Shown here: positions 25,730 to 34,553 of the stretch, one piece after another | How the letters are laid out: each line of letters starts with the position of its first letter | How positions within the stretch are numbered: the stretch's first letter is position 1 | Position numbers and translations under genes: made by a program | Assembly: GCF_009905255.1 (NCBI RefSeq) | Contig: NZ_CP047602.1 | Span: forward strand, 2,033,501 to 2,097,500 | Origin: Thermoanaerobacterium aotearoense | Lineage (GTDB): Bacteria > Bacillota > Thermoanaerobacteria > Thermoanaerobacterales > Thermoanaerobacteraceae | Length of the DNA stretch: 64,000 nt | Reading direction: 5' to 3' | The notes under the pieces: generated by a model | Told to the model about the DNA's origin: nothing | Seen by the model: only the letters and a program-made list of their open reading frames with translations | The model's database searches: none

Positions 25730-27220
25730 CTACAATCCTTCCTTGACGTTTTTTAAAAGAGCTTCATACAAAAGCTTGCTGTTTTTCATGTCCTTGTACA
25801 GCTTTATCCTTTTGTCAACACTTTCCATTATGGCAGCTTTAACATTTGATGTCGTCTCAAACTCCAAAGAGCTTTTTAAATAGTTTAAAAACTCATTTTC
25901 AAAATTCCCAGGAACAGGTATAATTCCTAAAAGCCGCCTCATTCGTACCTTTCTGTAGTCAGGATTCATAAACTTCGTTATATCATCTATCATTGAAACA
26001 AGGTTATTTATTTCGTCTTCAACAATGCTTCCTTCTATTATGTCGCCTGTGATGTCGTCAAATTCGTCGCTATCATCATTCATCAGATTTTCGTACTCAG
26101 CTAAAACTTCTATATCGTTCAGTATATCTTCATCTATCAATGTATCTATCTCATTTTCAAGATAATTCACATCGCTCAACAATCTGTTGTAATTGTAAAG
26201 CTCAAAATACCAATTAGAAATATTTTCATTCAACATCTTTAAAAAGTCTTTGACTTTCTTCTTAGTATATCTTTCCTCGTATATACTGCTGTAAATGTCA
26301 AAAAAGATTTTTATTTTAGGTTCCTCATGCATAATATCTTCTATCTTTTTGTCTGATTTATAAAATATCAAAAGTCTGTTTACGATCCTGATGAGGGAAT
26401 AAACTATTTCTCTTACATCCTGTATCTTGCTTAAAAGCAAGATTGTCTCTTTTAAATACATATCTAAATCATCTTTTGCAGCATTCTTTAAGTCCAATGT
26501 CTGAAGCTCATCTATTTTGTTGGCTATCTCTGCAAATTTATCCCCATAACCTTCTACCAATTTTCCATAAAAATTTTCCTCTATCTCAAAAATGCTCTCT
26601 AAAAGTTTCTCGTAGCCAGCGTACTCATGGATCAATCCGCTTTTCATGTAATCAAAAAATCTCTTTCTGGAAAGGGCAAAAGGTATAGCTGATATGACTT
26701 CCTGAATCCTCTCAAATTTTTCATCTTCATTTTCAAATACAAACTCTTTAATTTTATCGTAAAACTCCTCAATGCTTATATTAATTTCATTCTGATTAAA
26801 AATCTTTAATTTATCATTAAACACATCGCTGCAATACCTTGCTTCCACAAAGTACCCAAATAGCACTTCAAGATCTGCTTCTAATTTATCCTTTTCCTCT
26901 TGAAGCGTTTTTATGATGTTATCTCTAATCTTCATGTCTATCTGCCTATAATGCCTGATCCTGCTGACAACATCTCTGTAACTTTCAACAGTAACGTACA
27001 GTTGGTTATCTACATTTTTTATAAATTTCAAAACACCACTTCTTTTTAAAATGATGTCATATAGATATACAGATTCATATATAAGTTCTAAGACGCAAAT
27101 GGTCATGATTATGCTTTTTTGTTTTTTAAATACTTCTTTAAGTGCCCTCGAAATATTAGTTTCATCATTATTGTCTTCAATTAGTATCTTTTTAAGTTTT
27201 TGAATCTCATCATGATGCAT
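25730..27220 (-). CDS. 496-residue helical protein of unknown function (Hsp70/HEAT operon)
   Basis: I do not recognise this protein. It starts at ATG 27220, five bases after GAGGTG, in the 15-base gap behind the coiled-coil gene. It is predicted from composition to be almost all helical, without membrane spans, cysteine clusters or a known catalytic motif. A strongly acidic, low-complexity stretch (about 385-415, with DDSDEFDD) interrupts the helices. Conserved position and tight packing imply that it acts with the upstream Hsp70, HEAT and coiled-coil proteins, perhaps as a scaffold. That is inference only. Confidence 0.7.
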   Translation of the reverse strand: MHHDEIQKLKKILIEDNNDETNISRALKEVFKKQKSIIMTICVLELIYESVYLYDIILKRSGVLKFIKNVDNQLYVTVESYRDVVSRIRHYRQIDMKIRDNIIKTLQEEKDKLEADLEVLFGYFVEARYCSDVFNDKLKIFNQNEINISIEEFYDKIKEFVFENEDEKFERIQEVISAIPFALSRKRFFDYMKSGLIHEYAGYEKLLESIFEIEENFYGKLVEGYGDKFAEIANKIDELQTLDLKNAAKDDLDMYLKETILLLSKIQDVREIVYSLIRIVNRLLIFYKSDKKIEDIMHEEPKIKIFFDIYSSIYEERYTKKKVKDFLKMLNENISNWYFELYNYNRLLSDVNYLENEIDTLIDEDILNDIEVLAEYENLMNDDSDEFDDITGDIIEGSIVEDEINNLVSMIDDITKFMNPDYRKVRMRRLLGIIPVPGNFENEFLNYLKSSLEFETTSNVKAAIMESVDKRIKLYKDMKNSKLLYEALLKNVKEGL

Positions 27221-27235
27221 TGTTACACCTCGCAA

Positions 27236-28225
27236 TTATGAATTTTTAAGCATTTTTGACAGATCATCCAACAAAGAGTAATCATCGTCTTCTAAACTTA
27301 CTGCCGATTGCAAGTGGGCAGCTCCTTCATAATTAGATGCAATTTTCTTCTCAAGGTTAAATATCAATTCCTTGATTTCAGAGAAGTTTTTCTTTATTTC
27401 TTGATTATCTTGCTGCAAATCCATCAATATTTTATTTAAAGAAAACTTTAAATTTTCACTTTTTTTCTCTTTAGCCATGCTTTCATTTATGAGCTTTACC
27501 ACGTGTTTGTCAAATTCTACACCTATATGCTCCAGAATCATTTCCAAATGCCTTTTTTCCTGTCTTAAGTCCTCCAATCTTTTACTTAAAGACGCTATTT
27601 CCTTGTCCTTATTTTCCAACGCCTTTTTTAAATTGTCCACCTCAATTATATTCTTTTTTTCTTCTTTTATCAATTTGTCCTGCAATTTTTCTACTTCTCT
27701 TTCAAGTTTTTTGACCTTTTTGAGTAAGTCTACGCTATCTTTTTGATTCATTATTTCATCATCTACTGCCGATGTTTCATTAACAACATCCACAGCCACA
27801 TCCACCTTTAATTCTATGGCTTTATTAATTATATCACCAAGTTCCTGCCTATTGTCAATAAAAAGTGCAGAAACGACATTTTCGCGTCCATAATTGCGGC
27901 ATAACTCACCTATATTTTCTTCTATTTCTTTAGCATTCATAGCGCTTATCTTTTCATAAAGGTCTTTTTTTAAAACCTTCCATGCATCTATTAAATCAGC
28001 ATAATCAAAGTTTCCTTTTAATATTTCCTGCCTTAGTATAGGAACGACTTTTGATGGAGGACTGGATTTTTCGTTTAGTCTAAATCCGGCAAGTTTCTTC
28101 TGAAGACTTTTGTCCTTATTAAAAGGCTTTATTAATACGCTGTACGGTAAAGAGTATAGAAATATATCTAAACATTTGGCAGTATCTATTCCATTTTTGT
28201 CTAACAAGACACATCTTCCCTTCAT
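27236..28225 (-). CDS. coiled-coil protein of unknown function (Hsp70/HEAT operon)
   Basis: 329 residues. An N-terminal domain (about 1-130) contains a globular helical region (DLIDAWKVLKKDLYEKI) and may bind a partner. A long charged coiled coil follows (about 160-240, KKVKKLEREVEKLQDKLIKEE), then a second helical segment (about 245-300) and an acidic C-terminus. The ATG overlaps the HEAT gene stop by 4 bases (ATGA) with no clear ribosome site, so it depends on translational coupling. A GrpE-like nucleotide-exchange role for the nearby Hsp70 is possible because GrpE is also a coiled coil, but no GrpE head domain is visible. Confidence 0.7.
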   Translation of the reverse strand: MKGRCVLLDKNGIDTAKCLDIFLYSLPYSVLIKPFNKDKSLQKKLAGFRLNEKSSPPSKVVPILRQEILKGNFDYADLIDAWKVLKKDLYEKISAMNAKEIEENIGELCRNYGRENVVSALFIDNRQELGDIINKAIELKVDVAVDVVNETSAVDDEIMNQKDSVDLLKKVKKLEREVEKLQDKLIKEEKKNIIEVDNLKKALENKDKEIASLSKRLEDLRQEKRHLEMILEHIGVEFDKHVVKLINESMAKEKKSENLKFSLNKILMDLQQDNQEIKKNFSEIKELIFNLEKKIASNYEGAAHLQSAVSLEDDDYSLLDDLSKMLKNS

Positions 28226-29799
28226 GCTTTTATAAGTTTATCTTTTCCTTTGTAATTCCTCTCAATAATCTTTTGCGCAAGATATCTGATTCTGGTGCTA
28301 TCGTTAAACGACGCATCAATAAAAATTCTTTCATTTATGATGTTGCTTAATAAACCTGTATTCTTGCCTAAAATTTTGTAAATAGTGTATTGAATCTCTT
28401 CTTTCTTAGTTGTCTTAAGTTTTAAAATCAATTCTTCAGCCATGCTGTCATCAATGTTGGTGTCCAAAATCCTTAATGCGTTTAAACATGCAAATCCATC
28501 ATTATTTCTTATTAAATACTTAACTCCATTGGTTATTTCCTTGCTTATCTTGCTGTCCTTAAATCCTTTAAGCCTTTTAAGCTCTTTGATTGCGCATGAT
28601 ATATCGTTGTAAGAATTACTTGAAGATATTAAATACTCAAATAATCCTCCCAAGTATTTTAACTCTCCTAACTGCACTAATGCAGACATAGTATTTATTC
28701 TAAGCTCTTTATCGTTCATGTACTTTTTTATTATATCTTTTGCCTCAAAAGCCTCTAAATTGGCCAGCGATGTTATGATGCAAGCCTTAACATCGCTTTT
28801 TAAGTTTTCATTCCCCAGCATATTCATCAAATACTTTACAGCCTTTTTATCCTTTGTGTATCCTAAACCTATGATGATGTTCATTTTATCTTCTATCAAA
28901 GGAGATTCCAACGCCTCGATGAGTCTATCTGTCGCACTTTCAATCCTCATCTTTCCTAATGTTATAGCAGCTTTTTGATTGTACTCATCATTGTAAAGCA
29001 TCTTCGACAAGCTTTCTACTGTCATCTCCTTTGATCGGGATATGACATTTGAGTAGACTGTATTGAGGCTTTTATTCTCATTGTTCATGTAGCACTTCAA
29101 AATTTCAGACAGAGCAGCTTCTCCAAATCGAGAAAGCCTATCTATAAGCCTAAATGCCACGTTTCTCTCATTCACACTAAAACCGTTGAACTTGTTCACC
29201 ATATTTAAAATAGGCCTTATACACCTTTCGTCACCCATATCTAAAAGGCATTCCGCAGCTTCGATTTTCAAACTTTCATTGTCAAATAGAAGTAAAAGCG
29301 TGTCAAAAGCAGACTTTTCTTTAATAGTCCTGATGACTTCTATTGCTATTTTCATCTGAAGATCCCATGACCAATTCTTAAGCACGCTGATAAGAGCATC
29401 TCTCCCTGCCTTGCTTAAATTGCACACCGATACTAAGATCCTTAATATAGATTGGTAAATATTTCTATTGTTTAAATTCAATGCTTTCGTACAGTACAAA
29501 AACATTTCTATAGGGTTCTGCCCTTCTTCTAATATGCTTTTAAAAAGATCTATGATTTCAACCTCTATTAAATTCGCATCTTTTTCATTTATTGCGCCTA
29601 ATTTAAGCGTCTTTTCATAGACAAGCCGCGCATTTACATCAGATATATAGTATTCAAAAACTTGTTCTTTAGCCAATTCTATTTTTTCAGCATTTGCAGC
29701 CGCTCCTAAATATCCTTTGCCTTCCCTAATTTCTTCATTGTGTATATTAAAAAACAAATCTCTGTTTTCTTGAAGCAAAGCTCTCCAATTAACAGCCAT
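28222..29799 (-). CDS. HEAT-repeat protein (Hsp70/HEAT operon)
   Basis: About 525 residues from an ATG at 29799, chosen because GAGGTG lies 7 bases ahead. It overlaps the end of the Hsp70 gene by 11 bases. The sequence is a solenoid of roughly 40-residue paired helices. Clear repeat units include AFDTLLLLFDNESLKIEAAECLLDMGD, KAVKYLMNMLGNENLKSDVKACI and AKDIIKKYMNDKELRINTMSAL, each with the A-x-x-x-L pattern and Asp/Gly turns of HEAT or Arm repeats. Such solenoids normally bind proteins or nucleic acids. Coupling to Hsp70 suggests a client or co-chaperone scaffold. Confidence 0.8.
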   Translation of the reverse strand: MAVNWRALLQENRDLFFNIHNEEIREGKGYLGAAANAEKIELAKEQVFEYYISDVNARLVYEKTLKLGAINEKDANLIEVEIIDLFKSILEEGQNPIEMFLYCTKALNLNNRNIYQSILRILVSVCNLSKAGRDALISVLKNWSWDLQMKIAIEVIRTIKEKSAFDTLLLLFDNESLKIEAAECLLDMGDERCIRPILNMVNKFNGFSVNERNVAFRLIDRLSRFGEAALSEILKCYMNNENKSLNTVYSNVISRSKEMTVESLSKMLYNDEYNQKAAITLGKMRIESATDRLIEALESPLIEDKMNIIIGLGYTKDKKAVKYLMNMLGNENLKSDVKACIITSLANLEAFEAKDIIKKYMNDKELRINTMSALVQLGELKYLGGLFEYLISSSNSYNDISCAIKELKRLKGFKDSKISKEITNGVKYLIRNNDGFACLNALRILDTNIDDSMAEELILKLKTTKKEEIQYTIYKILGKNTGLLSNIINERIFIDASFNDSTRIRYLAQKIIERNYKGKDKLIKA

Positions 29800-31408
29800 C
29801 ATACAACACCTCTTTATCAAATGTGACATCTATCTTCTGCTTAAAATTTCCGGTAACCCATGCCTCCAAATGCAATATCCTGTTTTTGTCAAAAGTCACT
29901 TTTATAGAAATAGGCGTACCAGGCTTTATAATGTCCGTAAACGTCAATTGCACTGATTTAAGCCTTTTCATCTTTGGATCGTAAATGCTTTTTCCTGATA
30001 AAATGTCAAGCTTTATGCCTGTAGCATTGTCTACTTTCACAATGCCTTCATGTACTTTTTCATAGGGTGCTTTCGTCCCTTGACTTACTAATAGAACCGG
30101 CAAATTATTTTTCACATCAAGGTAAATATTCTCGGCAACTACAGGATATATGATGATTTTCCCTTTTTCAATTTTCTTTTTGTTTTCATTGTAATAATTA
30201 TACAATGCAGCACCTTTTGCCACTGAATACATAGGATCTAAATAACTTATAGTTTTTTTGCCAAAAAAGTTCTCTATCGCTTCCCTAACAGTGCTGTAAG
30301 CTGTCATGCCTCCTACTAAAAAGACTTCGTCAATATCTTCTTTTCCTAAATTGGCTTTATTTAGAGTATCAATTATTGGATCTATTATATTGAATCCTAA
30401 ATTGCCGCCTTTTGTAAGCAAAGGCTTTATGCACTCATCGTATTCTTTTTTACTTATTTCAAATTCAAATGACTGCCCAGTATAGAAATTTTCTAAGCTA
30501 TTTCTATACACTACATCACCGTATTCTTCACCTGTTAACCCACTGCTTAAAGACGAAAACATGATTCTTGCCTTCTCAATCTCCAGAGATAATACGCTAA
30601 ATATATATCTCTTTACATCAACATGATGCGGCATTCGCTTATGGTCAATATCGTTTAAAATAGAATACTTGTGCAATAGATACAAAACACCACATATATC
30701 AAAGTCAACACCCCCAAGCTGTGTATGTGGAGATATTGCCAATTCTTCAACTTTATAGTCATCACCGTTTATTTCCACATTCATTATGGATACATCACAA
30801 GTACCTCCGCCTAAATCAAATACCAAAACCTTTTTTGGCTTGCTAAAATCGTGGATAGCATGTCTTTTATCGCTTAACTTTTCTTCATAAATTAGATCCA
30901 ACAATGCCGCTGTAGGCTCTGATATAAAGATAAGCCGATCCTCTAAAAAACCTGCCGATTTAGCTGCATTTTTAGTAGATTCAATTTGGTCATGGTTAAA
31001 AGACGCTGGAACAGTTATAACAGCACCATCTACTTTTTCACCATAAAATCTTTCAACGTTCGCTTTAGCAACAGACAAAATTCTTTCTGCCACATCTTCT
31101 GGAGTGTATTTTTTGTTACCAATTTGCCATACATGGTTTTTATTCCCAATGTAATTTTTGCTATTGTATATTACACGATCATATTCAATGTTTTTCATAT
31201 TCTTAGCCAATTGGCCTATAAATTCATACCCCATATCATCCACATAAATGCAGGATGGCAACGTTTTTTTCGCTGTTACACTGCCACATCTATCTGAAAT
31301 CTGTTCTATGTCCAAAATATCAATCTTCACGTTGCCACCTTCTGTATAATCAGCACACGCTACAACTGTATTAGTAGTACCAAGGTCAATGCCAATATAT
31401 GGTTTCAT
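29789..31408 (-). CDS. lid-less Hsp70 family protein
   Basis: 539 residues. The ATPase domain (1-405) has phosphate 1 IGIDLGTTNTVVA, the EPTAAL stretch (164-169), phosphate 2 VFDLGGGTCDVSI (196-208) and adenosine motif VFLVGGMTAYSTVREAI. All look functional. A beta-type substrate-binding domain (about 417-539) follows. The helical lid and acidic tail of DnaK (about 610 residues) are absent, and the linker is a polar NENKKKIEKGK instead of the hydrophobic DnaK linker. AAAGGAGG precedes the ATG. It is therefore a paralogue with altered client handling, not DnaK, and no dnaJ or grpE is nearby. Confidence 0.88.
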   Translation of the reverse strand: MKPYIGIDLGTTNTVVACADYTEGGNVKIDILDIEQISDRCGSVTAKKTLPSCIYVDDMGYEFIGQLAKNMKNIEYDRVIYNSKNYIGNKNHVWQIGNKKYTPEDVAERILSVAKANVERFYGEKVDGAVITVPASFNHDQIESTKNAAKSAGFLEDRLIFISEPTAALLDLIYEEKLSDKRHAIHDFSKPKKVLVFDLGGGTCDVSIMNVEINGDDYKVEELAISPHTQLGGVDFDICGVLYLLHKYSILNDIDHKRMPHHVDVKRYIFSVLSLEIEKARIMFSSLSSGLTGEEYGDVVYRNSLENFYTGQSFEFEISKKEYDECIKPLLTKGGNLGFNIIDPIIDTLNKANLGKEDIDEVFLVGGMTAYSTVREAIENFFGKKTISYLDPMYSVAKGAALYNYYNENKKKIEKGKIIIYPVVAENIYLDVKNNLPVLLVSQGTKAPYEKVHEGIVKVDNATGIKLDILSGKSIYDPKMKRLKSVQLTFTDIIKPGTPISIKVTFDKNRILHLEAWVTGNFKQKIDVTFDKEVLYDGC

Positions 31409-31451
31409 TTTTCCTCCTTTACTCCCTCATCGTAAAATAAATTTAGACGCA

Positions 31452-33395
31452 CTACGGAGCCATAACGTCTACATCATCAAACCAATTTAAAATCTCCTCG
31501 ATATTAAATGTATTATTTGTCTTTGCTCCTCTGTGAACAATATAAACCTTTTTAGGCGTCAATTTCAAAAACACTTCTAAAATATCCTGCAATATTCCAT
31601 GATTGATAATAGGAATATTCTCCTGCAACATAGATATAGGTTTCTTTATGTTGTTGCTTATGTTAAGCAAAATCGCATTGTCAAATGATATCAACTCCCG
31701 CCCGTACACAAAAGAAGTGCTGCCTTCGGCGAGATTGTCCGAGCTTGTCATTACAAGACAATTTCCCAACGATATTTCCTTTCTTATGAATTCCCTTTTG
31801 CTATCATACAGTTTTATGTCGTTTGCATTTAACACGCCATTTCCGTAAATGGGGCCCATTACCTTTTCATATAACATGGTTATATACGATAATGCTCCAT
31901 CGACATACACATTGTACGGCATGTATTCAAAGTTTTTCTTCATAAGAATCAATAGATCTTGAGCTTTTCCAACAGCGAATGCAGGTATAAAGCCAATGCC
32001 GCGATTAGCTAATTCTCCTATCACTTCCAAAATAAACTTATCTTGAATTGCCTTATCGTATACACTAAAGCTGGACGTATATCCAAACGTAGCCTCAGTA
32101 ATCAGCACATCGGCGTGCATTCCGTCCGGAATTGTAAGTCCACTGTTTGTCTCAACATCTTTTACAGTAAAATCACCTGTATAAAACACCGAAAAGCCAT
32201 CGATTTCTACATAAACTCCGCAAGCTCCCAATATATGCCCAGACGGCATAAGCTTCACTAAGACTTTTCTGCCTTTCACAGATTCGTCAAAAAGGCAATC
32301 AGTCAATGTCATGCTGTTTATTTTGCTCAGCAACTTATAGTCAGCATCATTTAGGTTTAAATCCTGCATATTGCTGTTTTTAGAAAAAAATCCGTTCAAT
32401 ATATACTTTGTCTCATAAGACATAATCACAGGGCAACTTAATCCACTTTTTATAAGGTTTACAATGCCTCCACAATGATCAAGATGGCAATGGGTAATAA
32501 CGAGTAAATCAATATCTTTAATATCAATGCCAATTTTTTTTAAATTATCGTAATATACGTTATCATCTTTAAAGTTAATGCCACAATCTAATAATACATT
32601 GACACCATCGTAAGTTATCAAGTAACTACTGCCACCTGTACCACCACCTTCTAATAAATTAAATTTAAACAGATTAAAATCGCGCCCTTCACGAGCTACG
32701 TCGCTGTAAAGCTGGTAATACTTTTTTAAAATAAATTCATTTTCAGGGAAATACCTGAAATATTTAGCCTTTCTAAGCTCATCATCTCCTTTAACGCCCC
32801 ATTGTATCATAAGCCTAATCATTCTCAAATTATCGTGATTAAGCTCATAAGCCTTCCTCAATTCAATATGCCATCTTACATCATCCTCATCTTTATATGC
32901 CTCCGCTAATACGGTATGTATTAACGACTGAAAAAATCTGTCAGTATTTTTTTCTGCCATATATAGTAGTTCGTCCTCAATTGAATAATTCCTGCTTTTA
33001 TTTTTAAAACTTAATATAAAAATATATAAATTTATCCAATTATTTTCTTCATCGTAGTTCATCAATTGATCATATATGCCATCTTTCTTTAGCGACAATT
33101 CAAACATGTCCAGCAATAACACGCATTCAATAAATAATGGTATGTTATTCTTAGATAAAATAATATTATCAAAAATGTTCAAAAAGTGCTCTTTCGCATC
33201 TTCAATAATACCGAGATAAATTTCAACTTTAACTTGCCATAAAATTAAGTATAAGTAAATATTTCTATCAAGACCGCTGACAAGATTCTTTTGTCTGAAA
33301 ATGTATTTATACGCATCCATGTATCTCCTTTCTTCTACGTATTTTTTAAGCTTGATATCGTATTCAGAAACTATATGGTCGTAAATCTGCTTCAC
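31452..33395 (-). CDS. TPR-like plus metallo-beta-lactamase/beta-CASP nuclease-type protein
   Basis: 647 residues. The first 230 are helical, TPR-like. Residues 245-647 form a metallo-beta-lactamase fold with HCHLDH (302-307), His 387 (SGHILGA) and Asp 408 (TGDF) as zinc ligands. The beta-CASP marks follow: ITEATFG with Glu 434, PAFAVGKAQD (471-480) and a late VHRG His (621). This is the pattern of CPSF73/RNase J-type RNA nucleases. First gene of the six-gene operon, 43 bases ahead of Hsp70. The start is uncertain: GTG at 33395 directly abuts an AGAGGGGG site, closer than ideal. RNA as substrate is inference. Confidence 0.82.
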   Translation of the reverse strand: MKQIYDHIVSEYDIKLKKYVEERRYMDAYKYIFRQKNLVSGLDRNIYLYLILWQVKVEIYLGIIEDAKEHFLNIFDNIILSKNNIPLFIECVLLLDMFELSLKKDGIYDQLMNYDEENNWINLYIFILSFKNKSRNYSIEDELLYMAEKNTDRFFQSLIHTVLAEAYKDEDDVRWHIELRKAYELNHDNLRMIRLMIQWGVKGDDELRKAKYFRYFPENEFILKKYYQLYSDVAREGRDFNLFKFNLLEGGGTGGSSYLITYDGVNVLLDCGINFKDDNVYYDNLKKIGIDIKDIDLLVITHCHLDHCGGIVNLIKSGLSCPVIMSYETKYILNGFFSKNSNMQDLNLNDADYKLLSKINSMTLTDCLFDESVKGRKVLVKLMPSGHILGACGVYVEIDGFSVFYTGDFTVKDVETNSGLTIPDGMHADVLITEATFGYTSSFSVYDKAIQDKFILEVIGELANRGIGFIPAFAVGKAQDLLILMKKNFEYMPYNVYVDGALSYITMLYEKVMGPIYGNGVLNANDIKLYDSKREFIRKEISLGNCLVMTSSDNLAEGSTSFVYGRELISFDNAILLNISNNIKKPISMLQENIPIINHGILQDILEVFLKLTPKKVYIVHRGAKTNNTFNIEEILNWFDDVDVMAP

Positions 33396-33442
33396 CCCCC
33401 TCTGTATATTATATATTTTAATATTTTTTTATAAAAATTTCT

Positions 33443-33473
33443 ACAAAAAAATAAAGCCTGGTATCATCCAGGC
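33443..33473 (-). terminator. terminator of the dha operon
   Basis: Read on the minus strand, GCCTGG (33468-33473) pairs with CCAGGC (33456-33461) and is followed by TTTATTTTTTT. Confidence 0.85.
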
Positions 33474-33475
33474 AA

Positions 33476-33868
33476 TTAAATCTTAACAAGATTTTTAGCC
33501 GCTTCTGCCACAGCTTTAACTTTTAATATGTCGCTGCCTATGGAAGCCTCTACACTTGCAGCAATTGTTCCTTCAACAAGAGGCGCATCTGCTATCTCAA
33601 CTTTTCCCGCGTATTCTCCATCAAGAAATTCTAACGCCATTTGAGCACTCATGACAGAACTTCCTAAATCGACTAATACTAAAACGCCATCACCGCTTTC
33701 GCACTTTTTTATTTCTTCTACAATTTCGTCTACATTTGTACCCAATCGCCCGTCTTTGGTGCCGCCAGACTTGCCTATTCTTATTTTCCCTCCTGTCATC
33801 TGGTCAGCCAACTCGTACAATCCATCCGCCACCTTCTTTGAATGAGATACAATAACTATACCTACCAT
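33476..33868 (-). CDS. dhaM: dihydroxyacetone kinase phosphotransfer subunit
   Basis: 130 residues of EIIA-Man type fold. The phospho-acceptor His is in VIVSHSKKVADG (residue 9), and the nucleotide-free relay residues lie in LVDLGSSVMSAQMA. It takes phosphate from HPr and passes it to ADP bound to DhaL. Only the EIIA-like domain is present, without the HPr and EI-like domains of the E. coli protein, so it needs external EI and HPr. Start chosen at ATG 33868, nine bases after AAAGGA. It directly follows dhaL. Confidence 0.93.
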   Translation of the reverse strand: MVGIVIVSHSKKVADGLYELADQMTGGKIRIGKSGGTKDGRLGTNVDEIVEEIKKCESGDGVLVLVDLGSSVMSAQMALEFLDGEYAGKVEIADAPLVEGTIAASVEASIGSDILKVKAVAEAAKNLVKI

Positions 33869-33885
33869 TAGATCCAATCCTTTCT

Positions 33886-34524
33886 TCATTGTTGCAACTT
33901 ATCTACATAGTCAGCAACAGTTTTTATCATCAAATAAGCTGACGTCGCTCCAGGATCCTGATGTCCGATGCTTCTCTCGCCAAGATAGCTGGCTCTGCCT
34001 TTTTTTGCTGCAATGTCTTTAGTCATTAGGACACCATTGTATGCAGCATTTGCCGCCGCTCCTATGGCCTCTTTCAAATTGCGCCCCTCGCTTAATGCTT
34101 TTTTTAATTCATTTAGCGCAGGTTCCATCGCATCTATCATTGTTTTATCGCCAAATTGCGCTTTTCCTCTTTCTTTTATCCCTGAAAGTCCAGCCTCAAA
34201 CATAGCAACAATGTCATTTTCATCTAATACACTTTTGCCAGATACTGCATTTCCCATTCTCATGAAAAATGTTCCATAAAGTGGTCCAGATGCTCCACCG
34301 ACAGTAGAAACTAAAACCATGCCAACATTTTTAAGTATTGTACCTATGTCTTTATCTAAAAATTGTGTCATTTTATCTCTCACTGCTTTAAAACCCCTAT
34401 CAAGATTTATGCCGTGATCAGCATCACCTATTGCCGCATCCAAATCTGTAAGGTATTGCCTATTATCTTCAATTATCTTTATTATCACATCTAAAATGTT
34501 TGTCACGTCACTTTTTGTCAACAT
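33886..34524 (-). CDS. dhaL: dihydroxyacetone kinase ADP-binding subunit
   Basis: About 212 residues of the DhaL helical barrel. The Mg-ADP ligands appear in DAAIGDADHGINLDRG near residue 30, and the lid region is PGATSAYLMIKT near the C-terminus. Start taken at ATG 34524 because homologues begin MLTKxDV; ATGs at 34536 and 34533 are too close to the AAAGGG site. In PTS-type enzymes ADP stays bound and is rephosphorylated by DhaM. Confidence 0.93.
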   Translation of the reverse strand: MLTKSDVTNILDVIIKIIEDNRQYLTDLDAAIGDADHGINLDRGFKAVRDKMTQFLDKDIGTILKNVGMVLVSTVGGASGPLYGTFFMRMGNAVSGKSVLDENDIVAMFEAGLSGIKERGKAQFGDKTMIDAMEPALNELKKALSEGRNLKEAIGAAANAAYNGVLMTKDIAAKKGRASYLGERSIGHQDPGATSAYLMIKTVADYVDKLQQ

Positions 34525-34553
34525 CAATATCATCATCCCTTTCGGCTCATATC

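Noticed and set aside
28222-29829. Upstream start of the HEAT protein at 29829
   Set aside because: The extra ten codons lie inside the Hsp70 gene without a ribosome site, while GAGGTG precedes the ATG at 29799.
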